A stretch of DNA of 64,000 bases from positions 3,100,001 through 3,164,000 of the forward strand of contig NZ_CP109199.1 in NCBI RefSeq assembly GCF_036250065.1, in the 5' to 3' direction. The position numbers and the translations under genes are program-made. Below the pieces are notes generated by a model. It was not told the DNA's origin. It worked only from the letters and a program-made list of their open reading frames with translations, and did no database searches. Positions 7,963-16,103 of the stretch are shown piece by piece. The stretch's first letter is position 1. Each line of letters opens with the position of its first letter. The stretch is from Micromonospora sp. NBC_01699. GTDB lineage: Bacteria; Actinomycetota; Actinomycetes; Mycobacteriales; Micromonosporaceae.

Positions 7963-9774
7963 GTGCCCGTCGAGCCCGCCACCGCACCGCCGCCCCACCT
8001 CGTCCCGGCACACTGGACCGCCGCCGGGCGTACGCTGCTGGCCCACACGATCGCCGAGATGGCGTACGAGGAAATGGTCACGCCGCGCTCCGACGGCCCG
8101 GCCCAGAGCTGGCGGCTCGACCTGCCGGGCGGGGTGAGCTACGCGTTCCGGGCCCGCCGGGGCGCGTTCGGGGCCTGGCGGATCCGGCCGGAGAGCCTGC
8201 TGCGCCGCGTCGGCGAGCACGAGTCACCGGCGACCGACCCGACCCGGTTCGTGGTGGACGCGGCCGACGTGCTCGGCCTGTCCCGGGCGGTTCTCGCCGA
8301 CCTGGTCCGCGACCTCACCGCCACCCACGCCGCCGACGCCCGGCTGCACGCTCGCGCGATCCCGGCCGCCGACCTCGCCGACCTGTCCCACGAGGACCTG
8401 GAGGCGCACCAGACCGGCCACCCGTGCATGTTTCTCAACAAGGGCCGGCTCGGCTTCTCCGCCGCCGACACCGCCCGGTACACCCCGGAGGCGGCCGGCG
8501 AGTTCCGGCTGGTCTGGCTCGCGGTCACGCCCGACCTGGCCCGGTTCACCGCCGTGCCCGGCCTGGACCGGGAGACCCTGCTCGCCGGTGAACTCGACCC
8601 CGCCACCCGCGCCACCTTCGCCGACCGGGTACGTGACCGGGGCGGCGACCCGGACGCCTACGTCTGGCTGCCGGTGCACCCGTTCCAGTGGGACGAGGTG
8701 ATCCTGCCGCTGTACGCCGGGCAGATCGCCGACGGGACGGTGGTCCACCTCGGGGAGAGCGTCGACCGCTACCGCCCGTTGCAGTCGATCCGCACCCTGA
8801 CCAACCTGGACCGTCCCGGCCGGCGCAACGTCAAGGTGCCGCTGATGATCCGCAACACGCTGGTCTGGCGCGGCCTGTCCGAGGCGCAGACCACCTGCGC
8901 GCCCCGGCTCACCACCTGGTTGCAGGACCTGCGCGACGGCGACGCCTTCCTGCGCGACGACTGCCGGGTGGTCATGCTCGGCGAGGTCGCCTCGGTGACC
9001 GTGCCGCACCCGACCTACCGGGACCTGCCGGACGCACCGTACAAATATCAGGAGTTGCTGGGCGCGATCTGGCGGGAGCCGGTGCACGGTTACCTGGAGC
9101 CGGGGGAGCGGGCCCGGACCATGGCCACCCTGCTGTTGGAGGGCGGCGACGGGCGGGCGGTGGTCAGCGAACTGGTCGACCGGTCCGGACTGACCGCGCG
9201 GGAGTGGCTGCGCGCGTACCTGGGTGCGCTGCTGCCGCCGCTGCTGCACTACCTCTACCGGTACGGCGCCTCGTTCACCCCGCACGGCGAGAACGTGGTG
9301 CTGATCAGCGACGCGGCCGAACGGCCCAGCCGGATCGCGCTGAAGGACTTCGGCGCCGACGTCGAACTGCTCCCATTCGACCTGCCCGAGTACGACCGCA
9401 TCCCGGCGCAGGCCCGCGACCTGCTGCACCGCTGGCCGGCCACCGACCTGGCGCACTCGATCCTGTCCGCCATCTGCGCCGGGCACTTCCGTTTCTTCAC
9501 CGACATCGTCGAGCGGCACCTCGGCGTACCGGAACGGGAGTTCTGGTCCCTGGTACGGGAACCGATCGACGCCTACCACCGGCGGTTCCCCGAACTCGCC
9601 GACCGGTTCGCCTGGTTCGACCTGCTCGGGCCGGAGTTCGGGCGGGTGGCGCTCAACCGCGAGCAACTGCTCGGCGGCGGCTTCCACGACCGGGCCGAGC
9701 GCGACGCCGAGTTCGACGTCATGTACGGCACCCTGGCCAACCCGTTGCACACCGCCGAAGTGGACGGAGCCTGA
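7963..9774 (+). CDS. NIS siderophore synthetase 1 (IucA/IucC family, DesD-like)
   Basis: 603-residue NRPS-independent siderophore synthetase, which adenylates a carboxylate and condenses it with an amine or hydroxylamine. Seen: EAHQTGHPCMFLNKGRLGFS (about residue 150; the NKGR form resembles DesD), YVWLPVHPFQWDEVILPLY, the ATP-binding LQSIRTLTN and KVPLMIRN, and the catalytic-site HGENVVLI (about 440) with RIALKDFG. The C-terminal IucC-type domain follows. A GTG start sits behind AAGGAG. The next NIS gene starts one base after its stop. Which acid it activates is not visible in the sequence. Confidence 0.92.
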   Translation: MPVEPATAPPPHLVPAHWTAAGRTLLAHTIAEMAYEEMVTPRSDGPAQSWRLDLPGGVSYAFRARRGAFGAWRIRPESLLRRVGEHESPATDPTRFVVDAADVLGLSRAVLADLVRDLTATHAADARLHARAIPAADLADLSHEDLEAHQTGHPCMFLNKGRLGFSAADTARYTPEAAGEFRLVWLAVTPDLARFTAVPGLDRETLLAGELDPATRATFADRVRDRGGDPDAYVWLPVHPFQWDEVILPLYAGQIADGTVVHLGESVDRYRPLQSIRTLTNLDRPGRRNVKVPLMIRNTLVWRGLSEAQTTCAPRLTTWLQDLRDGDAFLRDDCRVVMLGEVASVTVPHPTYRDLPDAPYKYQELLGAIWREPVHGYLEPGERARTMATLLLEGGDGRAVVSELVDRSGLTAREWLRAYLGALLPPLLHYLYRYGASFTPHGENVVLISDAAERPSRIALKDFGADVELLPFDLPEYDRIPAQARDLLHRWPATDLAHSILSAICAGHFRFFTDIVERHLGVPEREFWSLVREPIDAYHRRFPELADRFAWFDLLGPEFGRVALNREQLLGGGFHDRAERDAEFDVMYGTLANPLHTAEVDGA

Positions 9775-9775
9775 G

Positions 9776-11578
9776 ATGGACCTGCTCGTCCCACCCGGCC
9801 TGGTCCCCGAGGTCTGGCAGCGGGTGAACGCCGCGCTCGCGGCCAAGATGATCGCCGAACTCGCCTTCGAGCAGGCGCTGACCCCGACCCCGCTCGGCGA
9901 CGGACGCTACCGGGTACCGCTGCTGCCCGGCCTGCGCTACGAGTTCCGGGGCCGCCCGGTGTTGATGGACTCCTGGCGGATCGAGCCGGACTCGGTTTGT
10001 CGGGTCGCCGACGAGGGGCCGGAACCGGCGGATCCGTACCGGCTGCTGCTCGACCTGCACCGGGCGTGGGGGCTGGATCCGGCGGTGACCGCGCTGACGA
10101 TCGGCGAGCTGAGTGCCACCCTCGCCGCCGACTCGTGGCTTTGCAGCACCGGGCTCCCGGTCGCCGAACTGGCCGAGCTGCCGCACCTCGAACTCGAAGG
10201 TCACCAGACCGGCCACCCATGGATCTTCGCGAACAAGGGTCGGGTCGGCTTCTCGGCCGTCGACCGGTCCCGGTACGCGCCGGAGTCCCGCCACACCGGG
10301 CCCCTGCACTGGATGGCCGTACACCGGGACCTGGCCAGCTTCCACGGCGTACCGGGGCTGGACGAGGCGGCGCTGCGCAAGCGCGAACTGGACGAACACA
10401 CCCGGCACCGGTTCACCGAACTGCTCACCGCCCAGCGACTGGACCCGTCGGCGTACGTCTGGCTGCCGGTGCACGAGTGGCAGTGGGACGAGGTGGTGGT
10501 GCCGCTGTTCGCCGCGGAGCTGGCCCAGCGCCGGATAGTGCCGCTGGGCGAGGCACCCGACCACTACCGGGCACAGCAGTCGATCCGTACGTTCGGCAAC
10601 GTGTCCAGGTCGGACCGTTACGACGTGAAGCTGCCGCTGTCCATCCTCAATACCATGGTCTACCGGGGCATCCCGACCGAACTGGTGCACGCCGCCCCGC
10701 ACAGCACCGCCTGGATCCACCGCATCCGGGACACCGACCCGTTCCTGCGCGACGAGTGCCGGGTGATCCTGCCCGGCGAGGTGGCCGCCGTGGCGGTCCG
10801 GCACCCGGTGTTCGAGGCGCTGCCGGCGGCGCCGTACCGCTACCGGCAGCTGCTCGGGGTGATCTGGCGGGAGCCGGTCGCCGCCGCGCTCGATCCGGGC
10901 GAGCGGGCCCGTACGCTGGCCGCCCTGCTGCACGTCGACCCCGCCGGCCGGGCGTTCGTCGCGGAACTGGTCGACCGGTCCGGGCTGCCGCCGCAACGTT
11001 GGCTGGCCGCGCTCTTCGCCGCCGTGCTGCCGCCGCTGCTGCACCTGCTTTACCGGTACGGCATCGGCTTCAACCCGCACGGCGAGAACGCGATAGTCGT
11101 CTACGACGAATCGGACGTGCCGGTCCGGCTGGCGGTGAAGGACTTCGTCGACGACATGAAACTGCTCGACGAGGACCTGCCCGAGTACGCCGACCTGCCG
11201 GCGCAGGCGTTGGGCGTACTGATGCGGTTCGGGGCCGAGGAACTGACCGGGTCGATCGTCAAATCGTTGCTGATGTGCCACTTCCGTTACCTCGCCCCGC
11301 TCTGCGCGGAGCAGCTCGGGGTGCCGGAGCACGAGTTTTGGCGGCTGGTCCGCGCGCAGATCCTGGCGTACCAGGCCCGGTTCCCGGAGCTGGCCGAGCG
11401 GTTCGCCCGGTTCGACCTGTTGGCGCCCGAGTTCGGCCGGGTCTGCCTGAACCGGGAACGCCTGCTGCCCGGCGGCTACCACGACCGGGCCGAGCGGGAC
11501 GCCTCCTTCCACCTCGACGCCGCCCCGGTCCCGAACCCGCTGCACCTGCCCCCGACCGCCCCGGAGCCACCCCGATGA
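9776..11578 (+). CDS. NIS siderophore synthetase 2 (IucA/IucC family, DesD-like)
   Basis: 600-residue paralogue of the preceding gene, colinear over its whole length: EGHQTGHPWIFANKGRVGFS, YVWLPVHEWQWDEVVVPLF, QQSIRTFGN, KLPLSILN, HGENAIVVY and RLAVKDFVDDMKLL all align. Active-site motifs are intact in both, so neither looks like a decayed copy. Two NIS synthetases in one operon suggest two successive or asymmetric condensations, or a macrocyclisation step (inference from aerobactin and rhizobactin-type pathways). The stop overlaps the next start (ATGA). Confidence 0.92.
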   Translation: MDLLVPPGLVPEVWQRVNAALAAKMIAELAFEQALTPTPLGDGRYRVPLLPGLRYEFRGRPVLMDSWRIEPDSVCRVADEGPEPADPYRLLLDLHRAWGLDPAVTALTIGELSATLAADSWLCSTGLPVAELAELPHLELEGHQTGHPWIFANKGRVGFSAVDRSRYAPESRHTGPLHWMAVHRDLASFHGVPGLDEAALRKRELDEHTRHRFTELLTAQRLDPSAYVWLPVHEWQWDEVVVPLFAAELAQRRIVPLGEAPDHYRAQQSIRTFGNVSRSDRYDVKLPLSILNTMVYRGIPTELVHAAPHSTAWIHRIRDTDPFLRDECRVILPGEVAAVAVRHPVFEALPAAPYRYRQLLGVIWREPVAAALDPGERARTLAALLHVDPAGRAFVAELVDRSGLPPQRWLAALFAAVLPPLLHLLYRYGIGFNPHGENAIVVYDESDVPVRLAVKDFVDDMKLLDEDLPEYADLPAQALGVLMRFGAEELTGSIVKSLLMCHFRYLAPLCAEQLGVPEHEFWRLVRAQILAYQARFPELAERFARFDLLAPEFGRVCLNRERLLPGGYHDRAERDASFHLDAAPVPNPLHLPPTAPEPPR

Positions 11579-12993
11579 ACGCACCCTCGCCCCCGCCCCC
11601 GCCCCCGCCCCCGCCGCCGCCCCCGCTGCCGTTCCCGTTGCCGGTGGACCGACTGCGGGCCGAGGTCGCCGCCGGCAGGATCGACAACGTCATCGTCGCC
11701 GTACCCGACCTTCAGGGCCGGTTGCAGGGCAGCAGGATCGACGCCGAACACTTCTGCGAACGGGTGCTTGCCGATGGCTTCGCCGCCTGCGTCTACCTGC
11801 TCGCCGCCGACGTGGAGATGAACACCGGGCCGGGCTACGCCGTCGACCCGTGGGCCGCCGGCTTCGGCGACCTCACCCTCACCCCGGACATTGGTACGCT
11901 GCGCGAGCTGCCCTGGGATCAGGGAACCGCACTGGTGCTCGCCGACGCGTACTCGGCAGACGGGCGGCCGATCGGGTTCGCGCCCCGGCAGGTGCTGCGA
12001 ACCCAACTCGACCGGCTCGCGCAACGGGGACTGGTCGCTTACGCCGGCACCGAACTGGAGTTCCTCCTGTTCAAGGAGAGCTTCCAGGAGGCGTACGACC
12101 GGGACTACCGGGGTCTGCGTACCGCCACCCGGCACAACGTGGACTATTCGCTCGCCGGGGTGACCGAGATCGACCCGGTGGTCCGGCGGATCCGACGCGA
12201 GATGACCCGCGCCGGACTCAGGCTGGAGTCCGCGCGCGGCGAGGTCCACCCCGGCCAGTACGAAATCGTCTTCCGGTACGCCGACGCGCTCACCACCTGC
12301 GACAACCACGCGCTCTACAAGACCGGGGTACGGCAGATAGTCACCCAGGAGGGCCTGGCCGTCACCTTCATGGCCAAGTACGACGAGGGCGAGGGCAACT
12401 CCTGCCACGTGCACCTGTCGCTGCGCCACGTCGACGGCACCCCGGTCTTCGCCGGTGACGGCACCGGTGACCAGGCGGGCATGTCCCCGCTGATGGCACA
12501 CTTCGTCGCCGGCCAACTCGCCGGGCTGCGCGAGCTGACCCTGCTCCAGGCGCCGAACGTCAACTCGTACAAGCGGTTGGCGCCGGGCGCGTTCGCCCCG
12601 ACCGCCATCGCCTGGGGCCGGGACAACCGCACCTGCCCGATCCGGATCGTCGGTACGGGCGACTCGCTGCGGATCGAGCACCGGGTGGCCGGCGGCGACG
12701 CCAACCCGTACGCCGTGGTCGCCGCGATCATCGCCGCCGGCCTACACGGCATCGACCGCGAACTACCCCTCCAGCCGGCACACGCGGGCAACGCCTTCAC
12801 CGCCCCCACCCTGCCCCGCCTCCCGCAGTCCCTAGCCGAAGCCGTCCACCTCTGGGAAAACAGCCCCCTAGCCCACCACGCCTTCGGCCCCGATGTAGTA
12901 ACCCACTACGCCACCGCCGCCCACGCCGAGCTGTCCGAGTACGCCCGAGTGGTCACTGACTGGGAACGCCACCGAGGCTTCGAACGCCTCTGA
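11575..12993 (+). CDS. Glutamine-synthetase-like ligase in the siderophore operon
   Basis: 472-residue protein of the glutamine synthetase (type I/III-like, GlnA4/PuuA-like) superfamily. Seen: GTELEFLLF, EVHPGQYEIVF, a catalytic-type AKYDEGEGNSCHVHLS, NSYKRLAPG, and RDNRTCPIRI with RIEHRVAGGDANPY. The NLYDLP adenylylation site is absent. Relatives gamma-glutamylate amines such as polyamines, so it may join an amine and an acid in the siderophore or detoxify the diamine (inference). It is translationally coupled to NIS 2. The N-terminus carries about 12 consecutive prolines (residues 6-17). From about 12735 onward the codon choice changes to C- and A-ended codons including CTA. Confidence 0.88.
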   Translation: MNAPSPPPPPPPPPPPPLPFPLPVDRLRAEVAAGRIDNVIVAVPDLQGRLQGSRIDAEHFCERVLADGFAACVYLLAADVEMNTGPGYAVDPWAAGFGDLTLTPDIGTLRELPWDQGTALVLADAYSADGRPIGFAPRQVLRTQLDRLAQRGLVAYAGTELEFLLFKESFQEAYDRDYRGLRTATRHNVDYSLAGVTEIDPVVRRIRREMTRAGLRLESARGEVHPGQYEIVFRYADALTTCDNHALYKTGVRQIVTQEGLAVTFMAKYDEGEGNSCHVHLSLRHVDGTPVFAGDGTGDQAGMSPLMAHFVAGQLAGLRELTLLQAPNVNSYKRLAPGAFAPTAIAWGRDNRTCPIRIVGTGDSLRIEHRVAGGDANPYAVVAAIIAAGLHGIDRELPLQPAHAGNAFTAPTLPRLPQSLAEAVHLWENSPLAHHAFGPDVVTHYATAAHAELSEYARVVTDWERHRGFERL

Positions 12994-13028
12994 CCCCGGG
13001 CGACCCCGCCGGCTGGCTGCGTACGGTC

Positions 13029-13057
13029 TTGACAATGCCACCGCACGGTCAAATAAT
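13029..13057 (+). promoter_or_regulatory. Canonical sigma-70-type promoter for the xylulokinase
   Basis: TTGACA (13029-13034), a 17-base spacer and AATAAT (13052-13057) form a near-perfect housekeeping promoter, rare at this G+C content. It would give a leader of about 210 bases. The following AT-rich CACTAAACAAATCCCTAG could hold an operator for a sugar-responsive regulator (inference). Confidence 0.7.
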
Positions 13058-13190
13058 TCAGCCACTAAACAAATCCCTAGTCGCCCGGCTCCACCGGCGG
13101 TACGGGAGTCCATCCCCGACACGGTCGGCGCCGAGGCTTCGGGTCCGTCCGGCTCAACCGGTTCGCCGTCGACCTCCTGTTCCGCTCTGG

Positions 13191-13241
13191 CTGACGAACC
13201 GCTTCCGCTGACGAACCGCTTCCGCTGACGAACCGCTTCCG
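13191..13241 (+). repeat. Three perfect 17-bp tandem repeats
   Basis: CTGACGAACCGCTTCCG repeats three times without spacers, followed by a partial copy (CTGACCCG). It lies in the leader of the xylulokinase gene, 22 bases before its GGAGG. The 17-base unit is not a multiple of three. Confidence 0.95.
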
Positions 13242-13273
13242 CTGACCCGTACCCGACAACCTCCGGAGGATCG

Positions 13274-14686
13274 GTGCCGCTTGTTGCCGGGGTCGACTCG
13301 TCGACCCAGTCGTGCAAGGTCGTCATCCGCGACGCCGAGAGCGGAGAGTCGGTGCGCGAGGGCCGCGCACCGCACCCGCACGGCACCGCCGTGCCGCCGG
13401 CCGCGTGGGAGGCCGCCCTGTCCGACGCGATTGCGCGGGCCGGCGGGCTGGACGACGTGGCGGCTGCCTCGATCGCCGGGCAGCAGCAGGGCATGGTGTG
13501 CCTGGACGCCGACGGTGCGGTGGTCCGGGACGCCGTGCTGTGGAACGACACCCGCTCGGCCGGCGCCGCCGTGGACCTGATCTCGGATCTCGGCGGGGGC
13601 GAGGCCGGGCAGCGAGCCTGGGCGGAGGCGGTCGGCCTGGTGCCAGTGGCCAGCTTCACCGTCACCAAGCTGCGTTGGCTGGCCTCGGCCGAGCCGGACA
13701 ACGCCGCCCGTACGGCTGCCGTGTGTCTGCCGCACGACTGGCTGACCTGGCGACTGGCCGGCGCACCGGGGCTGGATGCGCTGCGCACCGACCGCAGCGA
13801 GGCCAGCGGAACCGGGTACTGGTCGGCCGCGACCGGTGAGTACCGTCGAGACCTGATCCGGCTGGCGTTCGGTCGCGATGATCTGCTGCTGCCACAGGTG
13901 CTCGGGCCGACCGGCCGGGCCGGGCACCTGCGCACCGGGGCGCCGCTGGGCCCCGGCGCCGGCGACTGCGCCGGGGCGGCGCTGGGTGTCGGCGCCGAAC
14001 CGGGCGACGTCATCGTGTCGATCGGCACCTCCGGCATAGTGTCCACCGTCTCCGACGTGCCGGCCGCCGACCCGAGCGGCATCGTGGCCGGGTTCGCCGA
14101 CACCACCGGCCGCTTCCTGCCGGTGGTGTGCACCCTCAATGCCGCCCGGGTACTGGACGCGGCCGCGACCATGCTGCGGGTGGACCACGCGGGGCTGTCC
14201 GCACTGGCGCTGTCCGCCCCGCCGGGCGCCGACGGGTTGGTCCTGGTGCCCTATCTGGAGGGCGAGCGCACACCGAACCGGCCGCGCGCCACCGGAGCCG
14301 TGCACGGCCTGACCCTGCGGACCTCGACCCCCGCACACCTGGCCCGCGCGGCGGTGGAGGGCATGCTGTGCTCGCTCGCCGACGGGCTGGACGCGATGAT
14401 CGCGCAGGGCACGACGGTCAACCGGGTCATCCTGGTCGGCGGCGGCGCCCGCTCAGAGGCGGTACGCCGGATAGCGCCCACGGTCTTCGGCTGCCCCGTG
14501 CTGGTCCCACCGCTGGGCGAGTACGTCGCGGACGGCGCCGCCCGCCAGGCAGCCTGGGTGGTGTCGGGCGGGCAGCAGCCGCCGTCGTGGACGGTCGGGC
14601 AAATCCAGGTGTACGAGGCGGACCCCGTCCCGGCAGTCCGCGATCAGTACGCCGTGGCCCGCGCGAACGTCCCCGACCGAGTCTGA
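13274..14686 (+). CDS. xylB: Xylulokinase (FGGY family)
   Basis: 470-residue FGGY carbohydrate kinase that phosphorylates D-xylulose to xylulose 5-phosphate. Seen: the N-terminal phosphate loop [30 protein letters not shown], the second-domain SIGTSGIVS, and the ATP-binding [18 protein letters not shown] near the C-terminus. GTG start 6 bases after GGAGG. No xylose isomerase or xylose transporter is adjacent, so it stands alone here. Substrate assignment rests on overall similarity to XylB; another ketose is possible. Confidence 0.85.
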   Translation: MPLVAGVDSSTQSCKVVIRDAESGESVREGRAPHPHGTAVPPAAWEAALSDAIARAGGLDDVAAASIAGQQQGMVCLDADGAVVRDAVLWNDTRSAGAAVDLISDLGGGEAGQRAWAEAVGLVPVASFTVTKLRWLASAEPDNAARTAAVCLPHDWLTWRLAGAPGLDALRTDRSEASGTGYWSAATGEYRRDLIRLAFGRDDLLLPQVLGPTGRAGHLRTGAPLGPGAGDCAGAALGVGAEPGDVIVSIGTSGIVSTVSDVPAADPSGIVAGFADTTGRFLPVVCTLNAARVLDAAATMLRVDHAGLSALALSAPPGADGLVLVPYLEGERTPNRPRATGAVHGLTLRTSTPAHLARAAVEGMLCSLADGLDAMIAQGTTVNRVILVGGGARSEAVRRIAPTVFGCPVLVPPLGEYVADGAARQAAWVVSGGQQPPSWTVGQIQVYEADPVPAVRDQYAVARANVPDRV

Positions 14687-14720
14687 CCGACGGCCCCATC
14701 GCCGCCACCGGAGTGGCGAT

Positions 14721-14930
14721 TCAACCTCTGTAGCGGGCGGTAACCATGCCCGCCGCCGTCGCGCTGACAAAGCCGGCCCAGGCTGCGGGAGTGAAGGTCA
14801 GGACCGGCCCGCTCGGGTCCTTGCTGTCCCGAACCCCGACCACGCCGGACAGGTCATGGGCGACCTCGACGCAATCGCCGGCGCCGCTGCGGCTGCTCTT
14901 GCGCCAGAGCACGCCAGTAGGGTCAGTCAT
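14721..14930 (-). CDS. DUF397 protein (WhiJ-locus partner)
   Basis: 69-residue single-domain DUF397 protein, with the family signature WRKSSRSGAGDCVEVA, VRDSKDPSGPVLTF and AWAGFV. Its start overlaps the end of the upstream DUF5753 regulator by 8 bases (stop TGA 14925-14923, ATG 14930-14928), so they are coupled. DUF397 genes accompany WhiJ-like regulators in actinomycetes; some such pairs have been reported as toxin-antitoxin-like. Confidence 0.9.
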   Translation of the reverse strand: MTDPTGVLWRKSSRSGAGDCVEVAHDLSGVVGVRDSKDPSGPVLTFTPAAWAGFVSATAAGMVTARYRG

Positions 14931-15801
14931 CGTAGGTCTCCTTGATTATTTCGGCAATCAGGTCCAGCGACTGACGAGTGTCCAGGGCGAGCTTCTTCAG
15001 TTCGTCCCAGACGTCACCGTACTCCGCCACCTCGCCGGGCTTCTCCAGATACAGTCCGCCGGTCAGGTTCTCGCTGTAGATGGTCGTCGGCTCGGGTATC
15101 CGGGTGCGGATGGCCGGGAAGTCCAGGATCACGAAGTCACCGGTGCCCCATGCCCGGTGGGGCCCGACACTTGCGGGCAGCACCCAAATCTCTACGTTCT
15201 CTGCCCGGGTGACGTTGGAGAGGTGGGCGAGTTGTCGCCGCCATTCGTCCGGGTCGCTCATCGGGCGGCGAAGCACCGACTCGTCGAGAACCACTTCCAA
15301 TTCGGGCGCCCGAGGCCGGACCCGGCGCAGTAGCCGCTGCCGCTCCATCCGGGCCGCCACCTTTCGCGCCACCTCTGATTCGGTGCAGCCGGGCAGCGTA
15401 CGGAAGACCGCTGTGGCGTATGCCTCGGTCTGCAACAGCCCCGGTACCAGCCCTGTCGCGTAGTGCCGGATCTGCGAGGCGGCGGACTCCAGCCCTACGT
15501 ACAGTTCGAACCAGCGGGGTATCGCGTCGCCGTACGCCTGCCACCAGCCGTCCGACTTCGCTTCCCTGGCCAGGCCGACAAGTGCCTCGGTCAGGTCCGG
15601 AGTGGCGCCGTAGAGGCGGCACATCTGCTCCACGTCGAGTGTCCGCAGTGGTACCTGTCCGCCCTCGATCCGGTACATCTTGGCGCGGCTCCACTCCAGG
15701 TCACGTGCGGCAGCCTCAAGGTGCACCTGCGCCTCCTCCCGGGCCTGCCGCAGATACCTTCCGAGTTGCCGCCGGGGAACAGTAGATCCGATCTCGCCCA
15801 C
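14923..15801 (-). CDS. XRE-family regulator with DUF5753 (WhiJ-like)
   Basis: 292-residue regulator: an N-terminal helix-turn-helix (LGRYLRQAREEAQVHLEAAA through WSRAKMYRIEGGQVPL, about residues 12-60), then the DUF5753 domain with WFELYVGLESAA, IRHYATGLVPGLLQTEAYA and FVILDF. The GTG at 15801 has GAGGGG 5 bases upstream; a TTG at 15804 is the alternative. Such proteins control development or secondary metabolism in Streptomyces (WhiJ, BldB-linked systems). It is followed by its DUF397 partner. Confidence 0.9.
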   Translation of the reverse strand: MGEIGSTVPRRQLGRYLRQAREEAQVHLEAAARDLEWSRAKMYRIEGGQVPLRTLDVEQMCRLYGATPDLTEALVGLAREAKSDGWWQAYGDAIPRWFELYVGLESAASQIRHYATGLVPGLLQTEAYATAVFRTLPGCTESEVARKVAARMERQRLLRRVRPRAPELEVVLDESVLRRPMSDPDEWRRQLAHLSNVTRAENVEIWVLPASVGPHRAWGTGDFVILDFPAIRTRIPEPTTIYSENLTGGLYLEKPGEVAEYGDVWDELKKLALDTRQSLDLIAEIIKETYDD

Positions 15802-15978
15802 CAATACCCCTCACAGTCTCATTCCGAGCGCGTTTTCCGTCTCACCTGAGACACCCGACCCGCCTAGAACGAGTCACCATCGAATGTCCCAATGAGACTC
15901 TTCGCCCGACAGATCCCATCGACCCCCGACCCTAAAACGAACCCGCTTGATCAGGTGCTCCCGTACCCCGTTTTTGTT
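15802..15978. other. Promoter region of the WhiJ-like gene
   Basis: About 180 bases without a gene, between the DUF5753 start and the inverted repeat at 15979. It should hold the regulator's promoter. I see no clear -35/-10 pair or palindrome. Confidence 0.4.
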
Positions 15979-16103
15979 GTTGACCATGAAGTTAGCGACG
16001 GAAATCGGGCCGAAAAAGTGCGCTAACTTCATGATCAACGGGGCGGGGTGCGCGGCGGGCCAGGGGTGGGGTGGGGTGGGGCGGGGCGGGGAGTGGGGGT
16101 GGG
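15979..16103 (-). repeat. 3' C-tract plus inverted repeat, module 1
   Basis: Inverted repeat with 19-base arms (15979-15997 and 16021-16039, 18 of 19 paired, 23-base loop). On the minus strand, the transcript of the decarboxylase at 16104-17348 reads stop codon, then about 60 bases consisting mostly of C runs (16040-16103), then GTTGATCATGAAGTTAGCG and its complement. The complementary strand has many GGGG runs and could form a G-quadruplex. The same order recurs at 36724-36869 and 55626-55744. Confidence 0.9.

Noticed and set aside
4901-12993. Ordinary desferrioxamine (desABCD) operon
   Set aside because: No DesC acyltransferase, two NIS synthetases and an added GS-like ligase.
13191-13241. 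CRISPR-like array
   Set aside because: The 17-base units are directly adjacent, without spacers or cas genes.
13274-14686. Xylulokinase as a siderophore gene
   Set aside because: It has its own strong promoter and long leader, and no role in NIS chemistry is known.
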